From assembly GCF_000155975.1 (NCBI RefSeq), contig NZ_GG730299.1, positions 248,305 to 312,304 on the forward strand: a stretch of 64,000 nucleotides of DNA. The letters are read 5' to 3'. Numbering within the stretch: the stretch's first letter is position 1; every line of letters starts with the position of its first letter. A program made the position numbers and the translations under genes. The notes under the pieces were generated by a model. The model searched no databases and had not been told where the DNA came from. It saw only the letters and a program-made list of their open reading frames with translations. Shown here piece by piece: positions 21,593-29,897 of this stretch. The stretch is from Citrobacter youngae ATCC 29220 (GTDB lineage: Bacteria; Pseudomonadota; Gammaproteobacteria; Enterobacterales; Enterobacteriaceae).

Positions 21593-22507
21593 ATGAGCTG
21601 GATTGAACGAATTAAAAGCAACATTACTCCCACCCGCAAGGCAAGCATTCCTGAAGGGGTGTGGACCAAGTGTGATAGCTGCGGTCAGGTTTTATACCGT
21701 GCTGAGCTGGAACGTAATCTTGAGGTCTGTCCGAAGTGTGACCATCATATGCGCATGTCGGCGCGCAATCGCCTGCATAGCCTGTTAGATGAAGGTACTC
21801 TTGTGGAACTGGGTAGCGAACTTGAGCCGAAAGACGTGCTGAAGTTTCGTGACTCCAAAAAGTACAAAGACAGACTGGCCTCTGCACAGAAAGAAACCGG
21901 CGAGAAAGATGCGCTGGTAGTGATGAAAGGCACGCTGCACGGTATGCCGGTGGTTGCGGCTGCATTCGAGTTCGCCTTTATGGGCGGCTCCATGGGCTCC
22001 GTGGTTGGCGCGCGTTTCGTCCGTGCCGTTGAGCAGGCGCTGGAAGACAACTGCCCGCTGATCTGCTTCTCTGCCTCTGGCGGTGCGCGTATGCAGGAAG
22101 CGCTGATGTCTCTGATGCAGATGGCAAAAACCTCTGCCGCGCTGGCGAAAATGCAGGAACGTGGTTTACCGTACATTTCTGTACTGACCGACCCCACCAT
22201 GGGCGGTGTTTCCGCAAGCTTCGCGATGCTGGGCGATCTCAACATTGCAGAACCGAAAGCGCTGATTGGCTTTGCGGGTCCGCGTGTTATCGAGCAAACC
22301 GTACGTGAGAAACTGCCGCCGGGATTCCAGCGCAGCGAGTTCCTGATTGAAAAAGGGGCTATCGATATGATCGTCCGCCGTCCGGAAATGCGCCTGAAAC
22401 TGGCAAGCATTCTGGCGAAGCTGATGAATCTTCCTGCGCCAAATCCGGATGAGCCGCGTGAAGGCGAAGTGGTACCTCCGGTACCCGATCAGGAATCAGA
22501 GGCCTGA
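21593..22507 (+). CDS. accD: Acetyl-CoA carboxylase carboxyltransferase subunit beta AccD
   Basis: AccD with AccA transfers the carboxyl group from biotin to acetyl-CoA, forming malonyl-CoA. The 304 residues carry the N-terminal zinc ribbon Cys27, Cys30, Cys46 and Cys49 (CDSCGQ and CPKCDHH), which in E. coli also binds accA and accD mRNA. The crotonase-fold body contains [19 protein letters not shown] and [12 protein letters not shown]. The 149-bp upstream gap should hold its promoter. It is separated from folC by an ERIC element. Confidence 0.97.
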   Translation: MSWIERIKSNITPTRKASIPEGVWTKCDSCGQVLYRAELERNLEVCPKCDHHMRMSARNRLHSLLDEGTLVELGSELEPKDVLKFRDSKKYKDRLASAQKETGEKDALVVMKGTLHGMPVVAAAFEFAFMGGSMGSVVGARFVRAVEQALEDNCPLICFSASGGARMQEALMSLMQMAKTSAALAKMQERGLPYISVLTDPTMGGVSASFAMLGDLNIAEPKALIGFAGPRVIEQTVREKLPPGFQRSEFLIEKGAIDMIVRRPEMRLKLASILAKLMNLPAPNPDEPREGEVVPPVPDQESEA

Positions 22508-22511
22508 TAAT

Positions 22512-22716
22512 TTACTCTATGGATTTCGAGTTGCAGGTAGGCGGCAAGAGAGTTCATCCCGATGAGCTTGCACAGGCAAGTGATTCGGGTGAACGACAAA
22601 TCTGCCGGGAGCAGATTTGAACGCCGCATGCGGCGGCCCCGAAGGGGGAGGCCCAGGGATGGGCCGAGTAATCCGCAGCCAACAAGCCTGCAGCTTGAAA
22701 GACGACGAGTACAAAA
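22512..22716. repeat. Full-length ERIC (IRU) element split by a 78-bp insert
   Basis: The core at 22551-22594 (GATGAGCTTGCACAGGCAAG, then TGATTCGGGTGAACG) matches the enterobacterial ERIC core. The terminal arms TTCGAGTTGCAGGTAGGCGG and GCAGCCAACAAGCCTGCAGC are inverted counterparts. Between 22597 and 22674 lies an insert of four consecutive hairpins. Without it the element is about 127 bp, the usual ERIC length. It lies between accD and folC and is transcribed with them. Confidence 0.85.
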
Positions 22717-22775
22717 GGGCAGGGCCAGTTGGCGCTGCCTTTTGCTTTTCTCAACGTAAAGAATCGACAGGCATC

Positions 22776-24044
22776 ATGGACAATAAACGTACTCCTCGAG
22801 CCGCGTCGCCCCTGGCGTCGTGGCTTTCTTATCTGGAAAATCTGCACAGTAAAACCATCGATCTGGGTCTTGAACGCGTAAGCCTGGTGGCGCGCAACCT
22901 GGGCGTGTTAAAACCCGCGCCATTTGTCTTTACCGTGGCGGGAACCAACGGAAAAGGCACAACCTGCCGTACGCTGGAGTCCGTGTTGAGCGCGGCTGGC
23001 TTTAAGGTCGGGGTATACAGTTCGCCGCATCTGGTGCGCTACACGGAGCGCGTGCGTATTCAGGGCGGTGAACTGCCTGAATCTGCGCATACCGCCTCTT
23101 TTGCCGAGATTGAAGAAGCGCGCGGCGATATTTCCCTGACCTACTTTGAATACGGTACGCTATCGGCGCTCTGGCTGTTTAAACAGGCTCAGCTTGATGT
23201 GGTCATTCTGGAAGTGGGGTTAGGCGGACGCCTCGATGCCACCAATATCGTCGATGCCGATGTCGCAGTGGTCACCAGTATTGCGCTTGACCATACTGAC
23301 TGGTTGGGCCCGGACCGCGAAAGTATTGGTCGTGAGAAAGCGGGCATTTTCCGCGCAGAGAAACCGGCTATCGTTGGTGAACCGGAAATGCCATACACCA
23401 TTGCGGATGTGGCGCAAGAGTGCGGGGCGATTCTACAGCGCCGTGGCGTGGACTGGCGCTATACGGTAACGGAGAATGACTGGTCCTTCACGGACGCTCA
23501 CGGCACGTTGGCGCACCTGCCATTGCCGCAGGTTCCACAACCGAACGCCGCGACCGCGCTGGCTGCGCTGCGCGCAAGTGGGCTTAACGTCAGCGAGCAG
23601 GCCATTCGTGAAGGTATTGAACAGGCGATTTTACCGGGGCGTTTCCAGATTGTGAGCGAGTCGCCGCGGGTGATTTTTGATGTTGCCCATAACCCGCATG
23701 CGGCGGAATATCTGACCGGACGTCTGAAAAAGTTAGTGAAAAGCGGGCGTGTACTTGCGGTTATCGGTATGCTACATGATAAAGATATTGCCGGTACGTT
23801 AGCCTGGTTAAAAAGCGTGGTCGACGTCTGGTACTGTGCGCCCCTGGAAGGGCCGCGTGGCGCAACGGCAGAACAGCTGCTGGAGCATCTGGGCAAAGGC
23901 GAAGCCTATGGCAGCGTGGCGCAGGCATGGTCTGCGGCACTGGCCGAGGCGAAGCCGGAAGATACCGTGTTGGTGTGTGGATCGTTTCACACTGTCGCAC
24001 ATGTCATGGAAGTGATAGACGTGGGGAGAAGCGGTGGCGAGTAA
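22776..24044 (+). CDS. folC: Bifunctional folylpolyglutamate/dihydrofolate synthase FolC
   Basis: FolC adds glutamate to dihydropteroate to give dihydrofolate, then extends the polyglutamate tail. The 422-residue protein has the P-loop VAGTNGKGTTCRTLE, the YSSPHLVRYTERVR motif and the C-terminal ligase segment IFDVAHNPHAAEYL. I chose ATG 22776 (MDNKRTPRAASPLASW) to match the family; an open frame from 22617 runs through the ERIC element and is not credible. The 3' end overlaps dedD by 11 bases. Confidence 0.96.
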   Translation: MDNKRTPRAASPLASWLSYLENLHSKTIDLGLERVSLVARNLGVLKPAPFVFTVAGTNGKGTTCRTLESVLSAAGFKVGVYSSPHLVRYTERVRIQGGELPESAHTASFAEIEEARGDISLTYFEYGTLSALWLFKQAQLDVVILEVGLGGRLDATNIVDADVAVVTSIALDHTDWLGPDRESIGREKAGIFRAEKPAIVGEPEMPYTIADVAQECGAILQRRGVDWRYTVTENDWSFTDAHGTLAHLPLPQVPQPNAATALAALRASGLNVSEQAIREGIEQAILPGRFQIVSESPRVIFDVAHNPHAAEYLTGRLKKLVKSGRVLAVIGMLHDKDIAGTLAWLKSVVDVWYCAPLEGPRGATAEQLLEHLGKGEAYGSVAQAWSAALAEAKPEDTVLVCGSFHTVAHVMEVIDVGRSGGE

Positions 24045-24702
24045 GTTTCAGAATCGATTAGTAGGCACAATTGTGCTGGTCGCGCTTGGGGTGATTGTGC
24101 TCCCCGGGCTGCTTGACGGGCAGAAAAAACATTATCAGGATGAGTTCGCGGCGATCCCACTGGTGCCAAAACCCGGCGATCGCGATGAGCCAGACATGAT
24201 GCCAGCGGCAACGCAGGCGCTGCCGACGCAACCGCCGGAAGGGGCGGCAGAAGAGGTGCGCGCCGGCGATGCCGCTGCGCCATCGTTGGATCCGTCGCGC
24301 ATGACAACGGCAAGCAGCGCGGAGTTAGATCCTGTTCCCGTTCCTGTGGAACCGCCAAAACCCAAACCGAAGCCGCAACCTGTTGTCGCCGCACCGGCAC
24401 CAACGCCTGCGCCAGCTCCGGCGCCGAAACCGGTCGCTGAAGAAGCGCCAGCCCCGACCGGCAAAGCGTATGTTGTACAGCTCGGCGCGCTGAAAAATGC
24501 GGACAAGGTCAATGAGATCGTGGGTAAACTTCGTGGCGCTGGCTTCCGGGTATATACTTCCCCGTCAACGCCGGTGCAGGGTAAAATAACCCGCATTCTC
24601 GTAGGGCCAGACGCCTCCAGAGATAAGCTGAAAAACTCGCTGGGCGAGCTGCAGAAGATCTCCGGTCTGAGTGGGGTTGTGATGGGATATACCCCGAATT
24701 AA
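24034..24702 (+). CDS. dedD: SPOR-domain cell division protein DedD
   Basis: DedD is a bitopic inner membrane protein that binds septal peptidoglycan through its SPOR domain and supports constriction. The 222 residues comprise a short cytosolic tail, one membrane segment (LVGTIVLVALGVIVLPGLL), a long Pro/Lys/Ala-rich periplasmic linker and a SPOR domain from about residue 143 (TGKAYVVQLGALKNADKVNE). The start is GTG at 24034, inside the end of folC. The linker differs most from the E. coli protein. Confidence 0.95.
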   Translation: MASKFQNRLVGTIVLVALGVIVLPGLLDGQKKHYQDEFAAIPLVPKPGDRDEPDMMPAATQALPTQPPEGAAEEVRAGDAAAPSLDPSRMTTASSAELDPVPVPVEPPKPKPKPQPVVAAPAPTPAPAPAPKPVAEEAPAPTGKAYVVQLGALKNADKVNEIVGKLRGAGFRVYTSPSTPVQGKITRILVGPDASRDKLKNSLGELQKISGLSGVVMGYTPN

Positions 24703-24715
24703 GGGGCAGTCTCAT

Positions 24716-24755
24716 GCAGGCCGGATACGGTGTTTTCACCGTCGTCCGGCAGTGC
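24716..24755. repeat. REP-like unit after dedD
   Basis: GCCGGATACGGTG and CACCGTCGTCCGGC form a hairpin with REP character between dedD and the cvpA promoter. It may also act as a terminator or 3' end protector. Confidence 0.65.
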
Positions 24756-24832
24756 CCGAAGAGGCATAAAACCGTATGGCGTTGAAGATTTTTTCAGCGC
24801 CATTTTTATTTACGCGTGGAATGGAAATCCCT

Positions 24833-24848
24833 ACGCAAACGTTTTCTT
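24833..24848. promoter_or_regulatory. PurR operator of cvpA-purF
   Basis: ACGCAAACGTTTTCTT matches the PurR box (ACGCAAACGTTTGCGT) with the full left half intact. It lies 57 bp before cvpA, as in E. coli, where PurR with hypoxanthine or guanine represses this operon. Confidence 0.85.
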
Positions 24849-24904
24849 TTTCTGTTAGAATGCGCCCCGAACAGGACGACAGGGCGTAAAATCGTGGGAC
24901 ACTT

Positions 24905-25393
24905 ATGGTCTGGATTGATTACGCCATTATCGCGGTGATTGGTTTTTCCTGTCTGGTTAGCCTGATCCGTGGCTTTGTTCGTGAAGCATTATCGTTGGTG
25001 ACTTGGGGTTGTGCTTTCTTTGTCGCCAGCCATTACTACACTTACCTGTCTGTCTGGTTTACGGGCTTTGAAGACGAACTGGTTCGAAATGGGATTGCTA
25101 TCGCGATACTGTTTATCGCGACACTTATCGTCGGCGCTATCGTTAACTTTGTGATAGGCCAACTGGTGGAGAAAACAGGTCTGTCGGGTACCGACAGGGT
25201 GTTGGGGGTTTGCTTCGGTGCTTTGCGAGGAGCGCTGATCGTCGCCGCCATACTGTTCTTTCTCGATACGTTTACCGGTCTGTCGAAAAGTGAAGACTGG
25301 AGTAAATCGCAGCTGATCCCGCAGTTCAGTTTCATCATCAGATGGTTCTTTGACTATCTGCAAAGCTCGTCAAGTTTCTTGCCCAAAGTATAA
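24905..25393 (+). CDS. cvpA: Colicin V production protein CvpA
   Basis: CvpA is an inner membrane protein of 162 residues with about four hydrophobic segments (YAIIAVIGFSCLVSLIRGFV, GIAIAILFIATLIVGAIVNF, and others). In E. coli it is needed for colicin V production and affects envelope tolerance to bile salts; the biochemical role is unknown. It is co-transcribed with purF, 33 bp downstream, under the PurR site. Confidence 0.95.
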   Translation: MVWIDYAIIAVIGFSCLVSLIRGFVREALSLVTWGCAFFVASHYYTYLSVWFTGFEDELVRNGIAIAILFIATLIVGAIVNFVIGQLVEKTGLSGTDRVLGVCFGALRGALIVAAILFFLDTFTGLSKSEDWSKSQLIPQFSFIIRWFFDYLQSSSSFLPKV

Positions 25394-25426
25394 ACTTTGG
25401 GTCGTTGCTGAACGAGGAAAAGACGT

Positions 25427-26944
25427 ATGTGCGGTATTGTCGGTATCGCCGGTGTTATGCCGGTAAACCAGTCGATTTATGACGCGTTAACGGTGCTCCA
25501 GCATCGTGGTCAGGATGCTGCGGGCATCATCACTATTGATGCCAACAACTGCTTCCGCTTGCGTAAAGCAAACGGAATGGTGAGCGATATTTTTGAAGCG
25601 CGCCATATGCAGCGTTTGCAGGGCAATATGGGCATCGGTCATGTGCGTTACCCAACGGCTGGCAGCTCCAGCGCCTCCGAAGCTCAACCTTTTTACGTCA
25701 ACTCACCGTATGGCATCACGCTTGCCCACAACGGCAATCTGACTAACGCGCATGAGTTGCGTAAAAAGCTGTTTGAAGAAAAGCGCCGTCACATCAACAC
25801 CACTTCCGATTCTGAAATCCTGCTCAATATTTTCGCCAGCGAGCTGGATAACTTCCGCCATTACCCGCTGGAAGCAGACAATATTTTTGCTGCTATTGCG
25901 GCAACTAACCGCCAGATCCGCGGGGCCTATGCCTGCGTGGCGATGATTATCGGTCACGGCATGGTCGCCTTCCGCGATCCTAACGGCATTCGTCCGCTGG
26001 TGCTGGGTAAACGTGATATCGGCGATGGTCGCACCGAGTATATGGTCGCCTCCGAGAGCGTGGCGCTGGATACGCTGGGCTTTGAATTCCTGCGCGACGT
26101 AGCACCTGGCGAAGCGGTGTACATCACCGAAAAAGGCCAGCTGTTTACCCGCCAGTGTGCCGATAACCCGGTCAGCAATCCGTGCCTGTTCGAATACGTT
26201 TACTTCGCGCGTCCTGACTCCTTTATCGACAAGATTTCCGTCTACAGCGCCCGTGTGAATATGGGGACTAAGCTTGGCGAAAAAATTGCTCGCGAGTGGG
26301 AAGATCTGGATATCGACGTGGTGATCCCGATTCCGGAAACCTCCTGCGATATCGCGCTGGAAATCGCCCGTATTCTCGGCAAGCCGTACCGTCAGGGGTT
26401 TGTGAAAAACCGCTACGTGGGCCGTACCTTTATCATGCCGGGCCAGCAGCTGCGTCGTAAATCCGTGCGCCGCAAGCTGAACGCCAACCGTGCGGAGTTC
26501 CGTGATAAAAACGTGCTGCTGGTGGATGACTCTATCGTGCGTGGCACCACTTCAGAACAGATTATCGAGATGGCGCGTGAAGCCGGAGCGAAGAAGGTGT
26601 ATCTGGCCTCTGCCGCCCCGGAAATCCGCTTCCCGAACGTTTATGGCATCGATATGCCTACCGCGACGGAGCTGATTGCTCATGGTCGCGAAGTGGACGA
26701 AATTCGCCAGATAATCGGCGCAGACGGTCTTATCTTCCAGGATCTCAACGATCTGATTGAAGCGGTCCGCGCTGAGAACCCGGATATTCAGCAGTTTGAA
26801 TGTTCAGTGTTTAACGGCGTCTATGTCACCAAAGACGTTGACCAGCAGTATCTCGATTTCCTTGATTCTCTGCGTAATGACGATGCTAAAGCGATATTGC
26901 GTCAGAACGAAGCGGAAAACCTTGAGATGCACAACGAAGGTTAA
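25427..26944 (+). CDS. purF: Amidophosphoribosyltransferase PurF
   Basis: PurF makes 5-phosphoribosylamine from PRPP and glutamine, the committed step of purine synthesis. The 505 residues start [10 protein letters not shown], giving the N-terminal nucleophile Cys after Met removal. The glutaminase domain continues through [11 protein letters not shown] and HNGNLTNA. The C-terminal phosphoribosyltransferase domain holds the PRPP loop [17 protein letters not shown]. It is the second gene of the PurR-regulated operon and ends just before an unusual hairpin leader of ubiX. Confidence 0.97.
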   Translation: MCGIVGIAGVMPVNQSIYDALTVLQHRGQDAAGIITIDANNCFRLRKANGMVSDIFEARHMQRLQGNMGIGHVRYPTAGSSSASEAQPFYVNSPYGITLAHNGNLTNAHELRKKLFEEKRRHINTTSDSEILLNIFASELDNFRHYPLEADNIFAAIAATNRQIRGAYACVAMIIGHGMVAFRDPNGIRPLVLGKRDIGDGRTEYMVASESVALDTLGFEFLRDVAPGEAVYITEKGQLFTRQCADNPVSNPCLFEYVYFARPDSFIDKISVYSARVNMGTKLGEKIAREWEDLDIDVVIPIPETSCDIALEIARILGKPYRQGFVKNRYVGRTFIMPGQQLRRKSVRRKLNANRAEFRDKNVLLVDDSIVRGTTSEQIIEMAREAGAKKVYLASAAPEIRFPNVYGIDMPTATELIAHGREVDEIRQIIGADGLIFQDLNDLIEAVRAENPDIQQFECSVFNGVYVTKDVDQQYLDFLDSLRNDDAKAILRQNEAENLEMHNEG

Positions 26945-26953
26945 TCTTTGCTC

Positions 26954-27034
26954 GCAAGCAAGGGCGCAACCCGCACCCTTGCTTGCAACTCCCCGTAAAT
27001 TCCTGCAAAGTCGGCCCTGAAGCAAGCAAGGGCG
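26954..27034 (+). promoter_or_regulatory. Hairpin with duplicated arm in the ubiX leader
   Basis: GCAAGCAAGGGCG occurs at 26954-26966 and again at 27022-27034. CGCACCCTTGCTTGC at 26972-26986 can pair with either copy. The second copy contains the AAGGG ribosome site of ubiX, so two mutually exclusive structures are possible. No T run follows the first hairpin, so it is not a standard terminator. The repeats are seen directly; regulation is inference. Confidence 0.5.
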
Positions 27035-27041
27035 ATTAAAC

Positions 27042-27611
27042 ATGAAACGACTCATCATTGGTATTTCTGGCGCAAGCGGGGCGATTTACGGCGTGCGTCT
27101 GCTGCAGGTTTTGCGTGACGTTACTGATGTGGAAACGCATCTGGTGATGAGTGCCGCCGCCCGACAGACGCTGGCGCTGGAAACTGACCTCTCCGTACGC
27201 GACGTGCAGGCGCTGGCGAATGTGAATCACGATACGCGCGATATCGCCGCCAGTATCTCCTCCGGCTCTTTTCAGACTGCCGGCATGGTTATTTTGCCGT
27301 GTTCAATTAAGACGCTTTCTGGCATCGTCCACAGTTATACCGATGGGCTGCTTACCCGTGCGGCTGACGTGGTGTTGAAAGAGCGCCGCCCGCTGGTGCT
27401 GTGCGTACGCGAAACGCCGCTGCATCTGGGGCATCTGCGGCTGATGACGCAGGCGGCAGAAATCGGCGCAGTGATTATGCCGCCTGTCCCGGCGTTCTAT
27501 CATCGTCCGCAAACCCTTGATGACGTGATTAATCAAACGGTTAACCGCGTACTTGACCAGTTTGATATCTCCCTTCCACAGGACCTGTTCACCCGCTGGC
27601 AAGGGGCGTAA
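27042..27611 (+). CDS. ubiX: Flavin prenyltransferase UbiX
   Basis: UbiX attaches a dimethylallyl group to FMN, making the prenylated flavin cofactor of UbiD, the decarboxylase of ubiquinone synthesis. The 189 residues start KRLIIGISGASGAIYGVRLL, the FMN-binding N-terminus, and contain MVILPCSIKTLSGI and CVRETPLHLGHLR, which match the phosphate and prenyl sites. It lies 97 bp after purF and may be read from the purF transcript or an internal promoter. Confidence 0.96.
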   Translation: MKRLIIGISGASGAIYGVRLLQVLRDVTDVETHLVMSAAARQTLALETDLSVRDVQALANVNHDTRDIAASISSGSFQTAGMVILPCSIKTLSGIVHSYTDGLLTRAADVVLKERRPLVLCVRETPLHLGHLRLMTQAAEIGAVIMPPVPAFYHRPQTLDDVINQTVNRVLDQFDISLPQDLFTRWQGA

Positions 27612-27642
27612 GTCGTTCCATTCGCGTGCAAAGAAACATCCG

Positions 27643-27665
27643 TTGCCCTGTTTCAGGGCAATTTT
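27643..27665 (+). terminator. Terminator after ubiX
   Basis: TTGCCCTG-TTT-CAGGGCAA followed by TTTTG forms a compact eight-base-pair hairpin with a short U tail. Confidence 0.75.
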
Positions 27666-27815
27666 GTAACCGCGATCATATCCTCGACATTTAATTCGTT
27701 AAAACGCAACGAAACGCTGCGGTTCAACCGCCAGACCTGCTATCTTCAAAATCAGGACATTATTGCAACGTTTTATTAACATATTTAACGCCGAATATCC
27801 TCATCGGCGCGAAAA

Positions 27816-27831
27816 TGGCATAAGACCTGCA
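27816..27831 (+). promoter_or_regulatory. Sigma54 promoter of argT
   Basis: TGGCATAAGACCTGCA matches the -24/-12 consensus TGGCAC-N5-TTGCA with correct spacing, 68 bp before the argT start. Nitrogen control of argT through NtrC and sigma54 is established in Salmonella and E. coli. I found no clear NtrC site in the 205 bp upstream. Confidence 0.75.
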
Positions 27832-27898
27832 TGAAAAAGTCTGCAAACACACAACACAACGTAAAACATAATAAAATTACGCCACTTGAGGGTTATGT

Positions 27899-28681
27899 AT
27901 GAAGAAGACGGTTCTTGCTTTGTCTTTGCTGGTAGGACTCTCCGCCACCGCGGCCAGCTACGCAGCACTTCCGCAGACGGTTCGTATTGGTACAGATACA
28001 ACGTACGCACCTTTTTCCTCTAAAGATGCCAAGGGCGACTTTGTCGGCTTTGATATCGATCTGGGAAATGAGATGTGTAAGCGCATGCAGATCAAATGTA
28101 CCTGGGTTGCCAGCGACTTTGATGCGCTGATCCCGTCGCTGAAAGCGAAAAAAATTGATGCCATCATCTCCTCGCTTTCTATCACCGAGAAGCGTCAGCA
28201 AGAGATTGCGTTCTCCGACAAGCTTTATGCCGCAGATTCTCGTTTGATCGCCGCGAAAGGTTCCCCAATTCAACCGACCCTGGATTCCCTCAAGGGTAAA
28301 CACGTAGGCGTTCTGCAAGGCTCTACTCAGGAAGCTTATGCCAATGACAACTGGCGCAGCAAAGGCGTGGATGTGGTGGCCTATGCGAACCAGGACCTGA
28401 TCTATTCTGACCTGACGGCAGGGCGTCTCGACGCGGCGTTGCAGGATGAAGTCGCGGCCAGCGAAGGCTTCCTGAAGCAGCCTGCCGGGAAGGACTACGC
28501 CTTTGCCGGTCCTTCGGTGAAAGATAAAAAATACTTTGGCGACGGTACCGGGATTGGCTTGCGTAAAGATGACGCCGAGCTGAAAGCCGCTTTTGATAAA
28601 GCGCTGGGCGAACTGCGCAAAGACGGCACCTACGACAAAATGGCGAGCAAGTATTTTAACTTTAATGTCTACGGCGATTAA
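27899..28681 (+). CDS. argT: Lysine/arginine/ornithine-binding periplasmic protein ArgT
   Basis: ArgT (LAO protein) captures lysine, arginine and ornithine in the periplasm and delivers them to the HisQMP membrane complex. The 260-residue precursor has the signal peptide [20 protein letters not shown], ending at YA before ALPQTVRIG. The solute-binding domain shows [20 protein letters not shown] and [15 protein letters not shown]. It is a close paralogue of HisJ next door, reflecting a tandem duplication. A sigma54-type promoter lies upstream. Confidence 0.96.
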   Translation: MKKTVLALSLLVGLSATAASYAALPQTVRIGTDTTYAPFSSKDAKGDFVGFDIDLGNEMCKRMQIKCTWVASDFDALIPSLKAKKIDAIISSLSITEKRQQEIAFSDKLYAADSRLIAAKGSPIQPTLDSLKGKHVGVLQGSTQEAYANDNWRSKGVDVVAYANQDLIYSDLTAGRLDAALQDEVAASEGFLKQPAGKDYAFAGPSVKDKKYFGDGTGIGLRKDDAELKAAFDKALGELRKDGTYDKMASKYFNFNVYGD

Positions 28682-28745
28682 TACGCCGCTGCGGGGATTT
28701 GACTGCACCATTGCGGGTAACCATTACGGTGCAGAATAAATTCAG

Positions 28746-28762
28746 TGCACTGTTTTGGTGCT
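28746..28762. promoter_or_regulatory. NtrC-binding site upstream of hisJ
   Basis: TGCACTGTTTTGGTGCT fits the NtrC consensus TGCACY-N5-GGTGCA at all but the last base. It lies about 100 bp upstream of a sigma54 promoter, a typical enhancer distance. A split TGCACC (28704) ... GGTGCA (28728) pair just upstream is too widely spaced to be a single site. Confidence 0.75.
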
Positions 28763-28823
28763 GTTGTCGCTGATTTAATAAGCATGAGTGCATACTTAAG
28801 CGCTTTTTATGCAAATAAATACC

Positions 28824-28855
28824 GCCGACAAGGTAGAATGCTTTGCCTTGTCGGC
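28824..28855. other. Ten-base-pair inverted repeat upstream of hisJ
   Basis: GCCGACAAGG and CCTTGTCGGC are perfect inverted repeats around a 12-base spacer, between the NtrC site and the sigma54 promoter. It could be an operator, a loop-region site, or the terminator of argT, although no T run follows. Confidence 0.5.
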
Positions 28856-28863
28856 CTGATTAA

Positions 28864-28879
28864 TGGCACGATAACTGCA
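28864..28879 (+). promoter_or_regulatory. Sigma54 promoter of hisJQMP
   Basis: TGGCACGATAACTGCA matches the sigma54 consensus with a perfect -24 element and correct spacing, 50 bp before hisJ. With the upstream NtrC site it explains nitrogen-limited induction of the histidine importer. Confidence 0.8.
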
Positions 28880-28928
28880 CCTGGTCCTGTAAAGATCCCC
28901 TATAAAAGACAGTCTGTTGAGGATAGTT

Positions 28929-29711
28929 ATGAAAAAACTGGTGTTGTCTCTTTCTTTGGTCCTGGCTTTCTCCAGTGCTACCGCAGCATTTGCAGCCATT
29001 CCGCAAAAAATTCGTATCGGCACCGATCCTACTTACGCGCCGTTCGAATCGAAAAACGCGCAGGGTGAATTAGTCGGTTTTGATATCGATCTGGCTAAAG
29101 AGCTATGCAAACGTATCAATACGCAATGTACCTTCGTGGAAAACCCGCTGGATGCGCTGATCCCGTCATTAAAAGCGAAGAAAATCGATGCGATTATGTC
29201 TTCGCTTTCCATTACTGAAAAACGTCAGCAAGAGATCGCGTTTACCGACAAGCTTTATGCAGCCGACTCGCGTCTGGTTGTTGCTAAAGATTCTGCCATC
29301 CAGCCGACCATTGAGTCGCTGAAAGGTAAACGTGTTGGCGTGCTGCAGGGCACCACTCAGGAAACGTTCGGCAACGAACACTGGGCGCCAAAAGGCATTG
29401 AAATTGTCTCCTATCAGGGACAGGACAACATCTATTCTGACCTGACTGCCGGGCGTATTGACGCCGCATTCCAGGATGAGGTCGCGGCCAGCGAAGGTTT
29501 CCTGAAACAGCCGGTCGGTAAAGATTACAAATTTGGCGGCCCGTCTGTGAAAGATGAGAAGCTATTCGGCGTGGGGACCGGTATGGGACTGCGCAAAGAC
29601 GATAACGAGCTGCGTGAAGCGCTGAATAAAGCTTTTGCGGAGATGCGCGCTGACGGCACTTACGAGAAGCTGGCGAAAAAGTACTTCGATTTTGATGTTT
29701 ACGGCGGTTAA
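28929..29711 (+). CDS. hisJ: Histidine-binding periplasmic protein HisJ
   Basis: HisJ binds L-histidine in the periplasm and hands it to HisQMP. The 260-residue precursor has the signal peptide [20 protein letters not shown] ending FA, then [21 protein letters not shown] use ATG 28929 because the signal peptide begins there and GAGGATAG precedes it; an in-frame ATG at 28917 adds four residues. It is the first gene of hisJQMP and a BIME follows it, which in this operon is thought to stabilise the highly expressed hisJ message. Confidence 0.96.
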   Translation: MKKLVLSLSLVLAFSSATAAFAAIPQKIRIGTDPTYAPFESKNAQGELVGFDIDLAKELCKRINTQCTFVENPLDALIPSLKAKKIDAIMSSLSITEKRQQEIAFTDKLYAADSRLVVAKDSAIQPTIESLKGKRVGVLQGTTQETFGNEHWAPKGIEIVSYQGQDNIYSDLTAGRIDAAFQDEVAASEGFLKQPVGKDYKFGGPSVKDEKLFGVGTGMGLRKDDNELREALNKAFAEMRADGTYEKLAKKYFDFDVYGG

Positions 29712-29760
29712 TCACCGCAGGTGCTGATAAAGCCCGTAGATTTTTGACGCGTTGAAATTA

Positions 29761-29834
29761 TGCCTGATGGCGCTGCGCTTATCAGGCCTACGTTGATTTT
29801 GTAGGCCGGATAAGGCAAAGCCGCCATCCGGCAT
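29761..29834. repeat. BIME between hisJ and hisQ
   Basis: TGCCTGATGGCGCTGCGCTT with ATCAGGCCTAC forms one REP unit, and TGTAGGCCGGATAAGG with GCCATCCGGCA forms an inverted second unit. REP sequences in this same intercistronic gap are classical in the Salmonella histidine transport operon. Confidence 0.92.
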
Positions 29835-29897
29835 TTAACGGTGAGTCTGAAATCAAAAGAGGCTTATTACTCCACCACACACGACAGGACAGGCAGC

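Noticed and set aside
22617-22775. N-terminal extension of folC or a small gene across the ERIC element
   Set aside because: ERIC DNA often contains open frames. The family start is at 22776 and the upstream peptide has no resemblance to FolC.
25394-25426. Attenuator between cvpA and purF
   Set aside because: The 33-bp gap has no stable hairpin, only an ordinary ribosome site.
28704-28733. TGCACC...GGTGCA pair as a second NtrC site
   Set aside because: The half sites are 18 bases apart instead of five, so they cannot form one NtrC dimer site; the real match is at 28746.
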